DNA from: Azomonas macrocytogenes
GTDB taxonomy: Bacteria > Pseudomonadota > Gammaproteobacteria > Pseudomonadales > Pseudomonadaceae
Direction of reading: 5' to 3'
Assembly: GCF_014191985.1 (NCBI RefSeq)
Contig: NZ_JACHXI010000012.1
Location: forward strand, 52,070-116,069
DNA length: 64,000 bases
This document shows, piece after piece, positions 38,101 to 47,777 of this stretch. Made by a program: the position numbers and the translations under genes. Positions within the stretch are counted from its first letter, which is position 1, and every line of letters starts with the position of its first letter. The notes beneath the pieces are model-generated. The model had not been told where the DNA came from. It made no database searches and was given only the letters and a program-made list of their open reading frames with translations.

Positions 38101-39300
38101 ATGCTCGCGAAACTCCCCGAACCCGATCTCAATTACCTGCAGCGTGTCCTGCTGGAGATGCTCGCCATCCCCAGTCCTACCGGCTTTACCGATACCATTG
38201 TGCGCTATGTCGCCGAGCGCCTGACCGAGCTGGGTATCCCCTTCGAACTGACCCGGCGCGGCACCATCCGCGCCACGCTCAAGGGCCGTCGCTACAGCCC
38301 CGACCGGGCCATTTCGGCCCACCTGGATACCATCGGCGCCCTGGTTCGCGAAATCCACGATAACGGTCGCCTCGGCCTGGCTCCGGTAGGCTGCTGGTCG
38401 AGCCGTTTCGCCGAAGGCAGCCGGGTCAGCGTATTCACCGACTCCGGTGTGATTCGCGGTAGCGTGTTGCCGCTGCTGGCCTCGGGACACGCCTTCAATA
38501 CCGCTGTGGATGAGATGCCCGTCAGCTGGGATCATGTCGAACTGCGCCTCGATGCCTTCACCTCCAGCCGCCAGGAAACCTCCGCACTGGGCATCAATGT
38601 CGGCGATTTCGTGGCTTTCGACCCACAGCCCGAATTCACCGAGAACGGCTATATCAGCGCCCGCCACTTGGACGACAAGGCCGGCGTCGCGGCCGTCCTG
38701 GCCGCCCTCAAGGCCGTGCTGGACAGCGGCCTGGAACCTCCTATCGATTGTCATCCGCTCTTTACCATTACCGAGGAAACCGGCTCGGGTGCAGCTGCGG
38801 CGCTGCCCTGGGATGTCAGTGAGTTCGTTGGCATCGATATCGCCCCGGCGGCCAAGGGACAGCAATCCAGCGAGCACGCCGTCAGCATCGCCGTGCAGGA
38901 TTCCGGTGGTCCCTACGACTATCATCTGACTCGCCATCTACTCAAGCTGGCCAGCCAGCACGATATTTCGGCGCGCCGCGATCTGTTCCGCTACTACCAC
39001 AGCGACGCCCAATCGGCAGTCACCGCTGGCCACGACATCCGGACGGCTTTGCTGGCCTTCGGTTGCGATGCAACCCATGGTTACGAGCGTACCCATATCG
39101 ACAGCCTCGCCGCGCTCAGCCGATTGCTCTGCGCCTATCTGCTGAGCCCTCCGGTATTCGCCAGCGACGCCCATGCAGAACGTTCTTCGCTCGAACGCTT
39201 CAGCCATCAGATCGAGCACGAAGCGCAGATGGAAAACGATACGCGCGTACCGCCGGTCGATACGCTGCTCGGCATCAATCGAAAAAGACCCAAGCCATAA
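38101..39300 (+). CDS. NAGGN-system M42-family peptidase
   Basis: 399 residues. M42/aminopeptidase features: AISAHLDTIGALVREIHDNG, LDDKAGVAAVLAALKA (bridging Asp), ITEETGSGAAAALP (catalytic Glu pair) and the late His in CDATHGYERTHIDS. It belongs to the peptidase group that always accompanies asnO and ngg and is probably used to degrade the osmolyte or supply substrates. GGAG precedes ATG 38101. A 100-bp gap from ngg makes an additional promoter possible. Confidence 0.9.
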   Translation: MLAKLPEPDLNYLQRVLLEMLAIPSPTGFTDTIVRYVAERLTELGIPFELTRRGTIRATLKGRRYSPDRAISAHLDTIGALVREIHDNGRLGLAPVGCWSSRFAEGSRVSVFTDSGVIRGSVLPLLASGHAFNTAVDEMPVSWDHVELRLDAFTSSRQETSALGINVGDFVAFDPQPEFTENGYISARHLDDKAGVAAVLAALKAVLDSGLEPPIDCHPLFTITEETGSGAAAALPWDVSEFVGIDIAPAAKGQQSSEHAVSIAVQDSGGPYDYHLTRHLLKLASQHDISARRDLFRYYHSDAQSAVTAGHDIRTALLAFGCDATHGYERTHIDSLAALSRLLCAYLLSPPVFASDAHAERSSLERFSHQIEHEAQMENDTRVPPVDTLLGINRKRPKP

Positions 39301-39302
39301 CC

Positions 39303-39533
39303 ATGCTGATTCCACACGAACTGCTCGAAGCCGATACGCTGGCTCGTCTTATCGAAGACTTCGTCACGCGCGATGGAACCGACAACGGCGACGAGACCCC
39401 ACTCGACATCCGCGTGCAACGGGTCCGCCAGGCCCTGCAAAACGGAGAAGCCGTGATCATCTTCGACAGCGACAGCCAGCAATGCCAGCTGGCACTCAAG
39501 CGAGATGTCCCCAAGGAATGGCTGGAGGCTTGA
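39303..39533 (+). CDS. YheU-family small protein (UPF0270)
   Basis: 76 residues beginning MLIPHELLEADTLARLIEDF, with VRQALQNGEAVIIFDSDSQQ and a Trp-Leu end; this is the complete YheU/UPF0270 pattern. The family is conserved in gammaproteobacteria and has no known function. Its ATG lies 2 bp after the stop of the M42 gene, so it is translationally coupled to the NAGGN operon, which ends at the terminator behind it. Confidence 0.88.
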   Translation: MLIPHELLEADTLARLIEDFVTRDGTDNGDETPLDIRVQRVRQALQNGEAVIIFDSDSQQCQLALKRDVPKEWLEA

Positions 39534-39562
39534 GCGTTCGGGATACCCATTCGAAACAAACG

Positions 39563-39590
39563 AAAAAGGCAGCCCGGAGGCTGCCTTTTT
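39563..39590 (+). terminator. terminator of the NAGGN-yheU operon
   Basis: AAAAAGGCAGCC and GGCTGCCTTTTT form a perfect 12-bp stem with a CGGA tetraloop and T-run. Its A-rich left arm makes it work in both directions, so it also ends actP transcription. Confidence 0.95.
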
Positions 39591-39607
39591 ACCTTGCCGA
39601 CTAACGA

Positions 39608-41263
39608 TCAGTGTGCAACCGCACCAGTGGCACCAAGGCCGGTCTGGGAACGGATGAACTGCGGTAGGAAAAGCTCACGCTCTGCTGCAGCCGATTTGGA
39701 TTTGTCGGTGATGGAGAAGATCCAGATACCGGCAAAGGCCGCGATCATGGAGAACAACGCCGGGTATTTGTAGGGGAAGATCGCCTGGGCATTACCCAGA
39801 ACATCGACCCATACCGTCGGGCTGAGGATAGTCAGCACCAGGGCGACGATCAGGCCCAGCGCGCCACCAAACAGCGCACCACGTGTGGTCAGGTCTTTCC
39901 AGTACATGGAGAGCAGCAGTACCGGGAAGTTACAGCTGGCCGCGATGGAGAAGGCCAGACCCACCATGAAGGCGATGTTTTGTTTCTCGAAGATAACGCC
40001 CAGCAGGATCGCCACGACGCCAAGAGCCAGCGTAGTGATCTTGGTCACGCGCATTTCTTCTTCTTCCTTGGCCTTGCCTTGCTTGATGACACAAGCATAG
40101 AGGTCATGGGATACCGCCGAGGCGCCAGCCAGGGTCAAGCCGGCAACCACCGCCAGGATAGTGGCGAAGGCTACAGCGGAGATGAAGCCCAGGAACAGGT
40201 TGCCGCCAACGGCGCTGGCCAGGTGGATGGCTACCATGTTGGTCCCACCGACGACGGCACCTGCGGCGTCCTTGAAGGCCGGGTTGGTACTGACCAGCAG
40301 GATCGCGCCGAAACCGATGATGAACGTCAGGATGTAGAAGTAACCGATGAAGCCAGTGGCGTAGAACACACTCTTGCGAGCTTCCTTTGCATCGGAAACG
40401 GTGAAGAAGCGCATCAGGATATGTGGCAGGCCAGCAGTACCGAACATCAGCGCCAGGCCAAGGGAAATTGCAGAGATCGGATCGGAAACCAGACCACCGG
40501 GGCTCATGATCGCCATGCCTTTGGAATGGATACTCACGGCCTGGGCGAACAGCTCGCCAAAGTCGAAGCCCACATGCTTCATTACCATGAAGGCCATGAA
40601 GGAAGCACCGGACAGCAGCAGGATGGCCTTGATGATCTGCACCCAGGTAGTGGCCAGCATGCCACCGAAGAGTACGTACATCACCATCAGTACACCGACC
40701 AATACCACTGCGACCATGTAATCGAGACCGAACAGCAGTTGGATAAGCTTGCCGGCACCGACCATCTGGGCGATCAGGTAGAAAGCCACCACGATCAGAG
40801 AGCCAAAGGCTGAAAGCAGGCGGATCTGCGTCTGACCGAGGCGGTAGGAGGCTACGTCGGAGAAAGTGAACTTGCCCAGGTTACGCAAACGTTCTGCGAT
40901 CATGAACAAGATCAACGGCCAGCCGACCAGAAAGCCGATCGAATAGATCAGGCCATCGTAGCCGCTGGTATACACGAGAGCAGAAATCCCCAGGAAGGAA
41001 GCCGCGGACATGAAGTCACCGGCAATCGCCATACCGTTCTGGAAACCGGTGATGCTTCCGCCAGCAGTATAGTAGTCGGAAGTAGAGGTATTGCGTTTAG
41101 CTGCCCACTTGGTGATCCCCATGGTGAAAGCAATGAAGATCACGAACATGACAATGGCGGTATAGTTGGTCGCCTGCTTTTGCACTTCGCCTGTGATAGC
41201 GTCCGCAAACAGTACAGGTGAGGCAGCCAGCAGAGCGGCAGCCGACAGGATGCGTGCGATCAT
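39608..41263 (-). CDS. actP: cation/acetate symporter ActP
   Basis: 551 residues of the sodium:solute symporter family, with about 13 hydrophobic helices and typical sequences [44 protein letters not shown] and a cytosolic end. The first helix is cleaved or acts as a signal ([16 protein letters not shown]). It takes up acetate, propionate and similar short carboxylates with Na+. The start overlaps the end of the DUF485 gene by 4 bp, the usual yjcH-actP arrangement. Expression is normally under carbon control (CrbS/CrbR-like systems), not visible here. Confidence 0.95.
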   Translation of the reverse strand: MIARILSAAALLAASPVLFADAITGEVQKQATNYTAIVMFVIFIAFTMGITKWAAKRNTSTSDYYTAGGSITGFQNGMAIAGDFMSAASFLGISALVYTSGYDGLIYSIGFLVGWPLILFMIAERLRNLGKFTFSDVASYRLGQTQIRLLSAFGSLIVVAFYLIAQMVGAGKLIQLLFGLDYMVAVVLVGVLMVMYVLFGGMLATTWVQIIKAILLLSGASFMAFMVMKHVGFDFGELFAQAVSIHSKGMAIMSPGGLVSDPISAISLGLALMFGTAGLPHILMRFFTVSDAKEARKSVFYATGFIGYFYILTFIIGFGAILLVSTNPAFKDAAGAVVGGTNMVAIHLASAVGGNLFLGFISAVAFATILAVVAGLTLAGASAVSHDLYACVIKQGKAKEEEEMRVTKITTLALGVVAILLGVIFEKQNIAFMVGLAFSIAASCNFPVLLLSMYWKDLTTRGALFGGALGLIVALVLTILSPTVWVDVLGNAQAIFPYKYPALFSMIAAFAGIWIFSITDKSKSAAAERELFLPQFIRSQTGLGATGAVAH

Positions 41264-41571
41264 TGTTGGGCCTCTTTGAGAATTTCCTGAGTGATGCGAT
41301 CGAATTCACCATTGGCACGCTGCACATACACCCCTGTCAGAACGAAGGAAAGGATGATGATGCCGACGCCCAGCGGAATACCCCAAGTGGTTGCGGAACC
41401 TTCTCTGAGCGGGATTCCAAGCAATCCGGGGTTGAAGGCGATCAGGAGAATGAAAGCAAAGTAGGCCGCAAGAATCACGGCTGACAGCAGCCAGGCAAAA
41501 CGCCCGCGCTTGGCAACCAGCTCCTTGAAACGCGGATTCTCTTGAATCCTTTGGTAGATGTTCTCGTGCAT
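41260..41571 (-). CDS. yjcH: DUF485 membrane protein YjcH
   Basis: 103 residues. Two transmembrane helices (about 26-50 and 62-85) with [23 protein letters not shown] identify DUF485. A basic N-terminus ([15 protein letters not shown]) and charged end flank them. It is the first gene of the actP unit, overlapping actP by ATGA. Its biochemical role is unknown; it presumably supports ActP. Confidence 0.93.
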   Translation of the reverse strand: MHENIYQRIQENPRFKELVAKRGRFAWLLSAVILAAYFAFILLIAFNPGLLGIPLREGSATTWGIPLGVGIIILSFVLTGVYVQRANGEFDRITQEILKEAQQ

Positions 41572-41847
41572 TTTCTTATTTATCCCAACTATGGCAGAGA
41601 GGGGAATTTCACTCTATGCCTGCAAGACAGTTAAACCAATGGACGAAAGTATTAGTCGCGACCAAGGTATTAAAGTACTGCCATGACTGGATATGCTGCG
41701 TCTGAGACCATGCGCGTCGGGTAATACGGTCTGCGTCTACATTTTCTATCACCGAGCGGATAGATGATCGATGACACGTCGCAGGCACTTGCCTATACCA
41801 TGGCTGTCACATAACCGGTTCGCTGTTCACCACACAAGGAACTTGTC

Positions 41848-43137
41848 ATGTTCCGCTTGCTTTGCATGTTCGTTACCATCGCCCTCAGTTCGCAGCTGCT
41901 GGCCAAAGACATAGATCCGGCAAGTTACGGCTATCCGCTGACCAATCCTTTTGAATCCACCATTGCTACCACGCCGCTGCAATTGCGCGGACCGATGTCC
42001 GCCGACCAGGATATCGACCAGCAGGACTTCAGCCTGCGCCTGCGGCCCGAGCGCGAATTCACGCTGCCGGATAATTTCTGGGCGGTAAAAAGCCTGCATT
42101 ACCGCGTGGCACGCCAGAGCGGTCCGGCGCCGCTGATCTTCATCATTTCCGGCACCGGTGCCGACTACGCCAGCAGCCAGACGGAATCACTGAAGAGGGT
42201 TTTCTACGCGGCGGGTTACCACGTCGTTCAACTGTCGTCACCCAGCAGCTATGACTTCATGGCCGCCGCCTCACGCCTGGCGACCCCCGGCCTGAGTGCG
42301 GAAGATGCGCAGGATCTGTATCGCGTCATGCTGGCCGTACGCGCTCAACAGAAGGATTTGCCGGTAACCGGCTATTACCTGGTCGGCTACAGCCTCGGCG
42401 CGCTGCACGCCGCATTCGTCAGCCAACTCGACGACCAGCGACATGGCTTCAACTTCAGGCGGGTGCTGATGCTCAACCCACCGGTGAATATGAATACCTC
42501 GATCCGCAACCTGGATCGCCTGGTGCAGGTACGCCTCGAAAACATCGCCGGCAATGCCAACTTCTATGAGCTGATTCTGGAAAAACTGAGCCAATATTTC
42601 CGCTACCGAGGCTACATCAACCTCGACGAGGCTCTGCTATACGACTTTCAGCAATCGTCCTTCAAACTCAGCAACGAACAAATGGCCATGCTGATCGGCT
42701 CGGTCTTCCGACTGACCGTGGCGGACATCGCCTTCACCTCGGACCTGATCAACCGTCGTGGCCTGATCACGCCCCCCGGATACCCCATCGACAACGGTAC
42801 GCGCCTCGAACCTTTCTTCAAGAAGGCCCTGCTGTGCAATTTCGACTGCTACGTCACGGAACAGGTCATTCCCCTGTGGCGTGAACGCTACGGCGGCGGC
42901 AGCCTTACCCAGATGATCGACGAGATCAGCCTCTACGCGGTCGAAGATTACCTGCGCCAGACCTCCAAGATCGCGGTAATGCACAATGCCGACGACATGA
43001 TCCTGGGGCCGGGAGACATCGGTTTTCTGCGGCGCACCCTGGGCGACAGACTGACGCTGTATCCATACGGAGGCCATTGCGGCAACCTTGCCTACCGGGT
43101 CAACGTCGAGAATATGCTGGAGTTTCTGCGTGATTAG
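41848..43137 (+). CDS. secreted alpha/beta-hydrolase-like protein coupled to mlaA
   Basis: 429 residues with a signal peptide (residues 1-19, ending LLAKD). An alpha/beta-hydrolase fold is likely: PLIFIISGTGADYASS for the oxyanion region, and YYLVGYSLGALHAAFVS with a GYSLGA serine elbow. Possible Asp is in MHNADDMILG, and His in YPYGGHCGNLAY. AAGGA precedes the ATG. The stop codon overlaps the mlaA start, so the two are co-translated. A periplasmic lipase or esterase function connected with outer-membrane lipid homeostasis is a reasonable inference; no direct evidence. Confidence 0.8.
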   Translation: MFRLLCMFVTIALSSQLLAKDIDPASYGYPLTNPFESTIATTPLQLRGPMSADQDIDQQDFSLRLRPEREFTLPDNFWAVKSLHYRVARQSGPAPLIFIISGTGADYASSQTESLKRVFYAAGYHVVQLSSPSSYDFMAAASRLATPGLSAEDAQDLYRVMLAVRAQQKDLPVTGYYLVGYSLGALHAAFVSQLDDQRHGFNFRRVLMLNPPVNMNTSIRNLDRLVQVRLENIAGNANFYELILEKLSQYFRYRGYINLDEALLYDFQQSSFKLSNEQMAMLIGSVFRLTVADIAFTSDLINRRGLITPPGYPIDNGTRLEPFFKKALLCNFDCYVTEQVIPLWRERYGGGSLTQMIDEISLYAVEDYLRQTSKIAVMHNADDMILGPGDIGFLRRTLGDRLTLYPYGGHCGNLAYRVNVENMLEFLRD

Positions 43138-43948
43138 GCCTCGTTATCTTTCATCCCCAGGCTCCACCGGGCGACGCCGAGGTAGCCTGTTCCTGCCGGT
43201 CCTGTTGCTGCTGGGCGCCATAGGCATCCAGGCGGCGCCACGTGAAGCGGACGAGGACGGCTTCGCCTATCCGTTGAGCCGTCTCGAATTCAATCCCGGA
43301 CTCGACCAGCGCATATTCGAAAGGTCCACCTTTGATGCACTGGATATCTACGATCCCTACGAGCCGTTCAACCGGCGCATGTACCACTTCAATTATCGTC
43401 TCGACCAATGGGTGCTGTTACCGGTGGTCCGTGGTTATCGCTATGTCACACCGCGCTTCGTGCGCACCGGCGTAACCAACTTCTTCAATAACTTCGGCGA
43501 CGTCGCCAACCTGGCCAACAGCCTGTTGCAGCTCAAGATCGAGCGCAGTATGCAGATTACCGCCCGGCTGCTGTTCAATACCGTATTCGGGATCGGCGGT
43601 CTGTGGGACCCGGCGACTCGCATGGGCCTGCCGCGCCAGGTCGAGGATTTCGGCCAAACGCTGGCCTATTACGGCACGCCTCCCGGCCCCTACCTGATCT
43701 TGCCGATGCTTGGCCCTTCCAACCTGCGGGATACGACCGGTCTGGTACTGAACTACGGCCTGGAAACCGAAGTGAACTTCCTCGGTTATCACCGGGCCAG
43801 CAACAAGTACCCGGCCTTGACCGCCCTGCGCCTGGTGGATTTGCGGCACAGCGTCGAATTCCGCTACGGGCAGCTCAATTCACCGTTCGAATACGAGAAG
43901 ATTCGCTATATCTATACCCGGGCCCGGGAGCTGCAAGCTGAAGACTGA
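43130..43948 (+). CDS. mlaA: MlaA/VacJ-family outer-membrane lipid-transport protein
   Basis: 272 residues from GTG 43130, which overlaps the preceding stop codon (GTGATTAG) and has GGAG 8 bases before it. Family blocks: DPYEPFNRRMYHFNYRLD, RTGVTNFFNNFGDVANLANSLLQ, GIGGLWDPATRMGL, DFGQTLAYYGTPPGPYLILPMLGPSNLRD. It removes mislocalised phospholipid from the outer leaflet for return by the Mla pathway. The signal region (FLPVLLLLGAIGIQAAPREA) has no lipobox Cys, so, unlike the E. coli lipoprotein, this one appears to be non-acylated. Convergent with the acyltransferase gene, 28 bp apart. Confidence 0.9.
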   Translation: MIRPRYLSSPGSTGRRRGSLFLPVLLLLGAIGIQAAPREADEDGFAYPLSRLEFNPGLDQRIFERSTFDALDIYDPYEPFNRRMYHFNYRLDQWVLLPVVRGYRYVTPRFVRTGVTNFFNNFGDVANLANSLLQLKIERSMQITARLLFNTVFGIGGLWDPATRMGLPRQVEDFGQTLAYYGTPPGPYLILPMLGPSNLRDTTGLVLNYGLETEVNFLGYHRASNKYPALTALRLVDLRHSVEFRYGQLNSPFEYEKIRYIYTRARELQAED

Positions 43949-43976
43949 ACAGATATCGGGCAACAGGCATGACAAC

Positions 43977-44915
43977 TCATACCTGTTCCTGATGCCCATA
44001 CAGGCTCGGCTCCCCTTCGGGACGTGTCTTGAAACGGCGGTGAGCCCAGAGATATTGCTCGGGGTATCGAAGCACTATCTGCTCGGTCCATTGGTTTATA
44101 CGTCGGCAATCGGCCACTTCGGTCTCGCCGGGAAAATCCTCCAACGGAGGATGCAGGACCAACCGATATCCCGAACCATCTGCCAACCGCTCCTGAGTGA
44201 AGGGAATGACCCGGGCCTTGCCCAACAAGGCAAATTTGGTGGTGGCGGTAATGGTTGCAGCCGGCACCCCGAAAAACGGCACGAACAGACTCTGCCGACG
44301 GCCGTAGTCCTGATCCGGGGCATACCAGATCGCCCGACCGGCACGCAAAACCTTGAGCATCGTACGGACATCCTCGCGTTCGATGGCCGTGGCATCCGAG
44401 TTGTGGCGTTCCCGGCCACGGCGCTGGATGTAGTCGAACACCGGATTCTTGTGCTCGCGATACATGCCATCGATGGTATGCCAATGGCCAAGCAATGCCG
44501 CGCCGATTTCCAGCGTAGTGAAATGCAGGGCCAGGAGAATCACGCCCTGCCCTTCGGCCTGGGCTTGTCGCAGATGTTCCAATCCTTGCACATGGGCAAG
44601 CCGGGACAGACGCTGTTTTGGCCACCACCAACTGATTGCCATCTCGAAAAAGGCAATTCCCATGGATGCGAAGTTTTCCTGCGCCAGACGTTCGCGCTCA
44701 TTCGCCGACCATTCAGGGAAACAGAGCGCCAGGTTGCGCATAACGATGTGCCGACGTGATTTAATCACCCGATACATCAACCGACCAAGCCAGCGACCCA
44801 ATACCAGCAGCACCCGATAGGGCAACTGGATCACCAACCAGAGCAAACCTATACCGAACCACAACAGCCAGAAGCGGGGATGCAGAAAAGCCAGACGAAA
44901 ACGGGGTCGATCCAT
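43977..44915 (-). CDS. lipid A late acyltransferase (LpxL/HtrB family)
   Basis: 312 residues from ATG 44915 (a TTG at 44927 would add four). An N-terminal hydrophobic helix (WLLWFGIGLLWLVIQLPYRVLL) anchors it. The catalytic HX4E motif is LALHFTTLEIGAA; NLALCFPEWSANERERLAQENF and PDQDYGRRQSLFVPFFGVPAAT are typical. It transfers a secondary acyl chain (laurate or similar) to Kdo2-lipid IVA at the inner membrane. It lies between mlaA and minC, so it stands next to other envelope genes without an operon. Confidence 0.9.
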   Translation of the reverse strand: MDRPRFRLAFLHPRFWLLWFGIGLLWLVIQLPYRVLLVLGRWLGRLMYRVIKSRRHIVMRNLALCFPEWSANERERLAQENFASMGIAFFEMAISWWWPKQRLSRLAHVQGLEHLRQAQAEGQGVILLALHFTTLEIGAALLGHWHTIDGMYREHKNPVFDYIQRRGRERHNSDATAIEREDVRTMLKVLRAGRAIWYAPDQDYGRRQSLFVPFFGVPAATITATTKFALLGKARVIPFTQERLADGSGYRLVLHPPLEDFPGETEVADCRRINQWTEQIVLRYPEQYLWAHRRFKTRPEGEPSLYGHQEQV

Positions 44916-45105
44916 CAATACGCTCAAAACGGCAAAGAGCTGAATTCTAACGATAACGCCCCCACCGGGGTTACCGATCGAAACAAAATCACCATTTTAT
45001 TCATGACGAGCCTCGCATCGTCAGCACGACCGACTTGCCTTTTCAGATTGCGTCCTGCAGCTTGCAGCGCTATAAGTTCTCGGCATTTACCGGAACAGGC
45101 AGAAC

Positions 45106-45831
45106 ATGAGCCAAGCTGATCGCCTCGAACTCGATTCCATGTTCCAGCTCAAGGGAAGCATGCTGGCTATCACCGTGCTGGAGCTGGAGCACAACGACCT
45201 GAAGAGCCTGGATACCCAACTGGCGGCCAAGGTCGGACAGGCCCCACAGTTCTTCAGCAATACGCCAGTCGTCGTAGCCCTCGACAAATTGCCGGAAACC
45301 GAGTCGGACCTCGACTTGGACCAACTGATGACATTGTGTCGCAGGCATGGCTTGCATCCCCTGGCAATACGCGCGACTCAGCGGGCTCATATCGCCGCTG
45401 CCAGCAAACTCGACCTGCCGGTACTGCCGCCATCAGGCGCCCGTACCCGCCAGATCGACCCGAGCGCCAGAGAACAGTCACCCCCTGTCGGGCCAGTCCA
45501 CCGCCCCACCCGGATCATCACGACCCCCGTTCGTGGTGGCCAGCAGGTCTATGCTCCGGGTGGCGACCTGATCGTCATGGCCGCAGTGAGCCCCGGGGCA
45601 GAATTGCTCGCCGATGGCAATATCCACGTCTACGCTCCGTTGCGTGGCCGCGCACTGGCCGGCATCAAGGGCGATACCGGCGCCCGCATCTTCTGCCAGC
45701 AACTTGCGGCTGAGCTGCTATCGATTGCAGGGCAATATAAGGTTGCGGAAGATTTGCGCCGGGAACCGTTATGGGGTGAAGCGACCCAAATCAGCCTGTC
45801 TGGCCAAATGTTGAATATCACTCGTCTTTAA
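45106..45831 (+). CDS. minC: septum-site inhibitor MinC
   Basis: 241 residues. The N-terminal domain ([19 protein letters not shown]) inhibits FtsZ; the C-terminal beta-helix ([52 protein letters not shown]) binds MinD. Between them a Pro/Ser/Arg-rich linker is visible (about residues 110-140). Together with MinD it blocks division away from mid-cell. 89 bp before minD, same operon. Confidence 0.96.
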   Translation: MSQADRLELDSMFQLKGSMLAITVLELEHNDLKSLDTQLAAKVGQAPQFFSNTPVVVALDKLPETESDLDLDQLMTLCRRHGLHPLAIRATQRAHIAAASKLDLPVLPPSGARTRQIDPSAREQSPPVGPVHRPTRIITTPVRGGQQVYAPGGDLIVMAAVSPGAELLADGNIHVYAPLRGRALAGIKGDTGARIFCQQLAAELLSIAGQYKVAEDLRREPLWGEATQISLSGQMLNITRL

Positions 45832-45920
45832 CGGATACTTTTGCAATTTTCAAGACCAATCGAGCGTTCCTGTCGCAGTGGCAGGGATCTTCGCCATCTC
45901 AAAATTTAGGGTAAATCTCC

Positions 45921-46736
45921 TTGGCCAAGATTATCGTAGTCACCTCCGGCAAAGGTGGCGTCGGCAAAACCACTACCAGCGCAGCTATCGGCACCGGACT
46001 CGCGCTCCGCGGTCACAAGACCGTGATCATCGATTTCGATGTCGGCTTACGTAATCTGGACCTGATCATGGGTTGCGAACGCCGCGTCGTATACGATTTC
46101 GTCAACGTCATCCATAGCGATGCCACGCTTGCCCAAGCACTGATCAAGGACAAGCGCCTGGAAAACCTCTACGTCCTGGCCGCCAGCCAGACCCGCGACA
46201 AGGATGCCCTGACCCAGGAAGGCGTGGAGAAAGTCATTACCGAACTGTCGGCCAGCTTCGAGTACATCATCTGCGACTCCCCGGCCGGCATTGAGAAAGG
46301 CGCACACCTGGCCATGTACTTCGCCGATGAAGCCATCGTGGTGACCAACCCGGAAGTTTCCTCGGTACGCGACTCCGACCGTATGCTCGGGCTGCTGGCC
46401 AGCAAGTCTCGCCGGGCGGAACAAGGACTCGAACCGATCAAGGAACACCTGCTGCTGACCCGCTATAGCCCCGAACGGGTGACCAACGGTGAAATGCTCG
46501 GCGTGGAAGATGTCGAGGAAATCCTGGCCATTCGCCTGCTAGGCGTCATCCCCGAATCCAAATCCGTACTCAAGGCATCCAACCAGGGCATTCCCGTCAT
46601 CCTTGACGAACAGAGCGATGCCGGCCAGGCCTACAGTGATGCCGTCGACCGCCTGCTTGGCAAGGAAGTCGACCACCGCTTCCTCGATGTGAAGAAGCCA
46701 GGCTTCCTGCAACGACTATTCGGAGGTCGTGAATGA
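45921..46736 (+). CDS. minD: septum-site ATPase MinD
   Basis: 271 residues. Deviant Walker [16 protein letters not shown] at the N-terminus, [20 protein letters not shown] (switch II region) and the amphipathic C-terminal membrane-targeting helix GFLQRLFGG are present. The start is TTG at 45921; no ATG is available and conserved MAKI starts exactly there, so a weak start limits its amount relative to neighbours. It dimerises on ATP, binds membrane and recruits MinC. minE overlaps it by four bases. Confidence 0.97.
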   Translation: MAKIIVVTSGKGGVGKTTTSAAIGTGLALRGHKTVIIDFDVGLRNLDLIMGCERRVVYDFVNVIHSDATLAQALIKDKRLENLYVLAASQTRDKDALTQEGVEKVITELSASFEYIICDSPAGIEKGAHLAMYFADEAIVVTNPEVSSVRDSDRMLGLLASKSRRAEQGLEPIKEHLLLTRYSPERVTNGEMLGVEDVEEILAIRLLGVIPESKSVLKASNQGIPVILDEQSDAGQAYSDAVDRLLGKEVDHRFLDVKKPGFLQRLFGGRE

Positions 46737-46987
46737 ATCTTCTAGAGTTCTTTCGTGAGCGCAAGAAGCAGACCCCTGCCGCCATCGCGAAAGAGCGCCT
46801 GCAAATCATCGTCGCGCACGAACGCGGCCAACGCACGGCGCCGGACTACCTGCCAGCCTTGCAGCAGGAACTGGTCGAAGTTATTCGCAAATACGTCAAT
46901 ATCGACAGCGATCAGGTACAAGTCGCCCTGGAAAACCAGGGTAACTACTCCATCCTGGAACTCAACGTCACCCTGCCAGATCGTTGA
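46733..46987 (+). CDS. minE: MinE topological specificity factor
   Basis: 84 residues. An N-terminal membrane-binding/MinD-binding helix ([30 protein letters not shown]) and a C-terminal dimerisation domain ([18 protein letters not shown]) are complete. It stimulates MinD ATPase and drives pole-to-pole oscillation. Its start overlaps the minD stop (ATGA), so translation is coupled. Confidence 0.96.
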   Translation: MNLLEFFRERKKQTPAAIAKERLQIIVAHERGQRTAPDYLPALQQELVEVIRKYVNIDSDQVQVALENQGNYSILELNVTLPDR

Positions 46988-47000
46988 TCGAACAGACCTG

Positions 47001-47034
47001 AAAGCGGCAATTCCCGGTGAATCGCCGCTTTTCA
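47001..47034 (+). terminator. terminator after minE
   Basis: AAAGCGGC and GCCGCTTT pair, with an inner ATTC/GAAT extension, followed by TTTTCATTT. It lies 14 bp behind the minE stop and ends about 17 bases before the next gene, with the stem overlapping the next gene's leader. Confidence 0.7.
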
Positions 47035-47050
47035 TTTGTGGATATTCGTA

Positions 47051-47686
47051 ATGCCCTTGAGCACTATCCGGATCGTTCATCAGGACGCTGCCGTACTCGT
47101 GGTAGACAAGCCCAGCCTGCTGCTGTCGGTACCTGGCCGGGCCGAAGACAATCGGGACTGCCTGATCACCCGTCTACAGGAAAACGGCTATCCGGAAGCA
47201 CGCATCGTCCATCGACTGGATTGGGAAACCTCCGGCCTGCTCGTACTGGCCCGCGACCCTGACAGTCACCGCGAGCTATCTCGCCAATTCCACGACCGGG
47301 AAACGGAAAAAACCTATACCGCCCTGTGCTGGGGTCATCCCGAGCAAGCCAGCGGTCGCATCGAACTCCCCTTGCGCTACGACCCACCGACCAAGCCACG
47401 CCATGTGGTCGATCACGAACAGGGGCGATCCGCGTTGACCTTCTGGCGTCTGCTCGAACGTCACGAAACGTTCAGCCGAGTCGAACTGACACCGATTACC
47501 GGTCGCTCGCACCAATTGCGCGTACATATGCTCGCCATCAGCCATCCCCTACTGGGAGACCGCCTCTATGCACATGAGCAGGCGATGGCTGCTCATGAAC
47601 GCCTCTGCCTGCATGCCTGCATGCTTGCCTTCACCCATCCACGCAGCGGCGAGCGCTTGCGCTTCGAGTGCCCGGCTCCCTTCTGA
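47051..47686 (+). CDS. RluA-family RNA pseudouridine synthase
   Basis: 211 residues from ATG 47051. The catalytic Asp is in HRLDWETSGLLVLARD; ITGRSHQLRVHMLAISHPLLGDRLY is the second conserved block. No S4 domain is present, so it belongs to the short RluA/TruC group that modifies 23S rRNA or tRNA uridines. The exact target cannot be deduced. The ribosome-binding site is weak. Only 64 bp separate minE and this gene, with a terminator in between. Confidence 0.9.
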   Translation: MPLSTIRIVHQDAAVLVVDKPSLLLSVPGRAEDNRDCLITRLQENGYPEARIVHRLDWETSGLLVLARDPDSHRELSRQFHDRETEKTYTALCWGHPEQASGRIELPLRYDPPTKPRHVVDHEQGRSALTFWRLLERHETFSRVELTPITGRSHQLRVHMLAISHPLLGDRLYAHEQAMAAHERLCLHACMLAFTHPRSGERLRFECPAPF

Positions 47687-47777
47687 AAGCTCGCAGCATG
47701 ATCGCCCCCATAGCCAGCAACCTGCCGACGCCTGCGGAATTCGATAAACTCCCGGCATTGCTGTCTGGAGTCCACTC

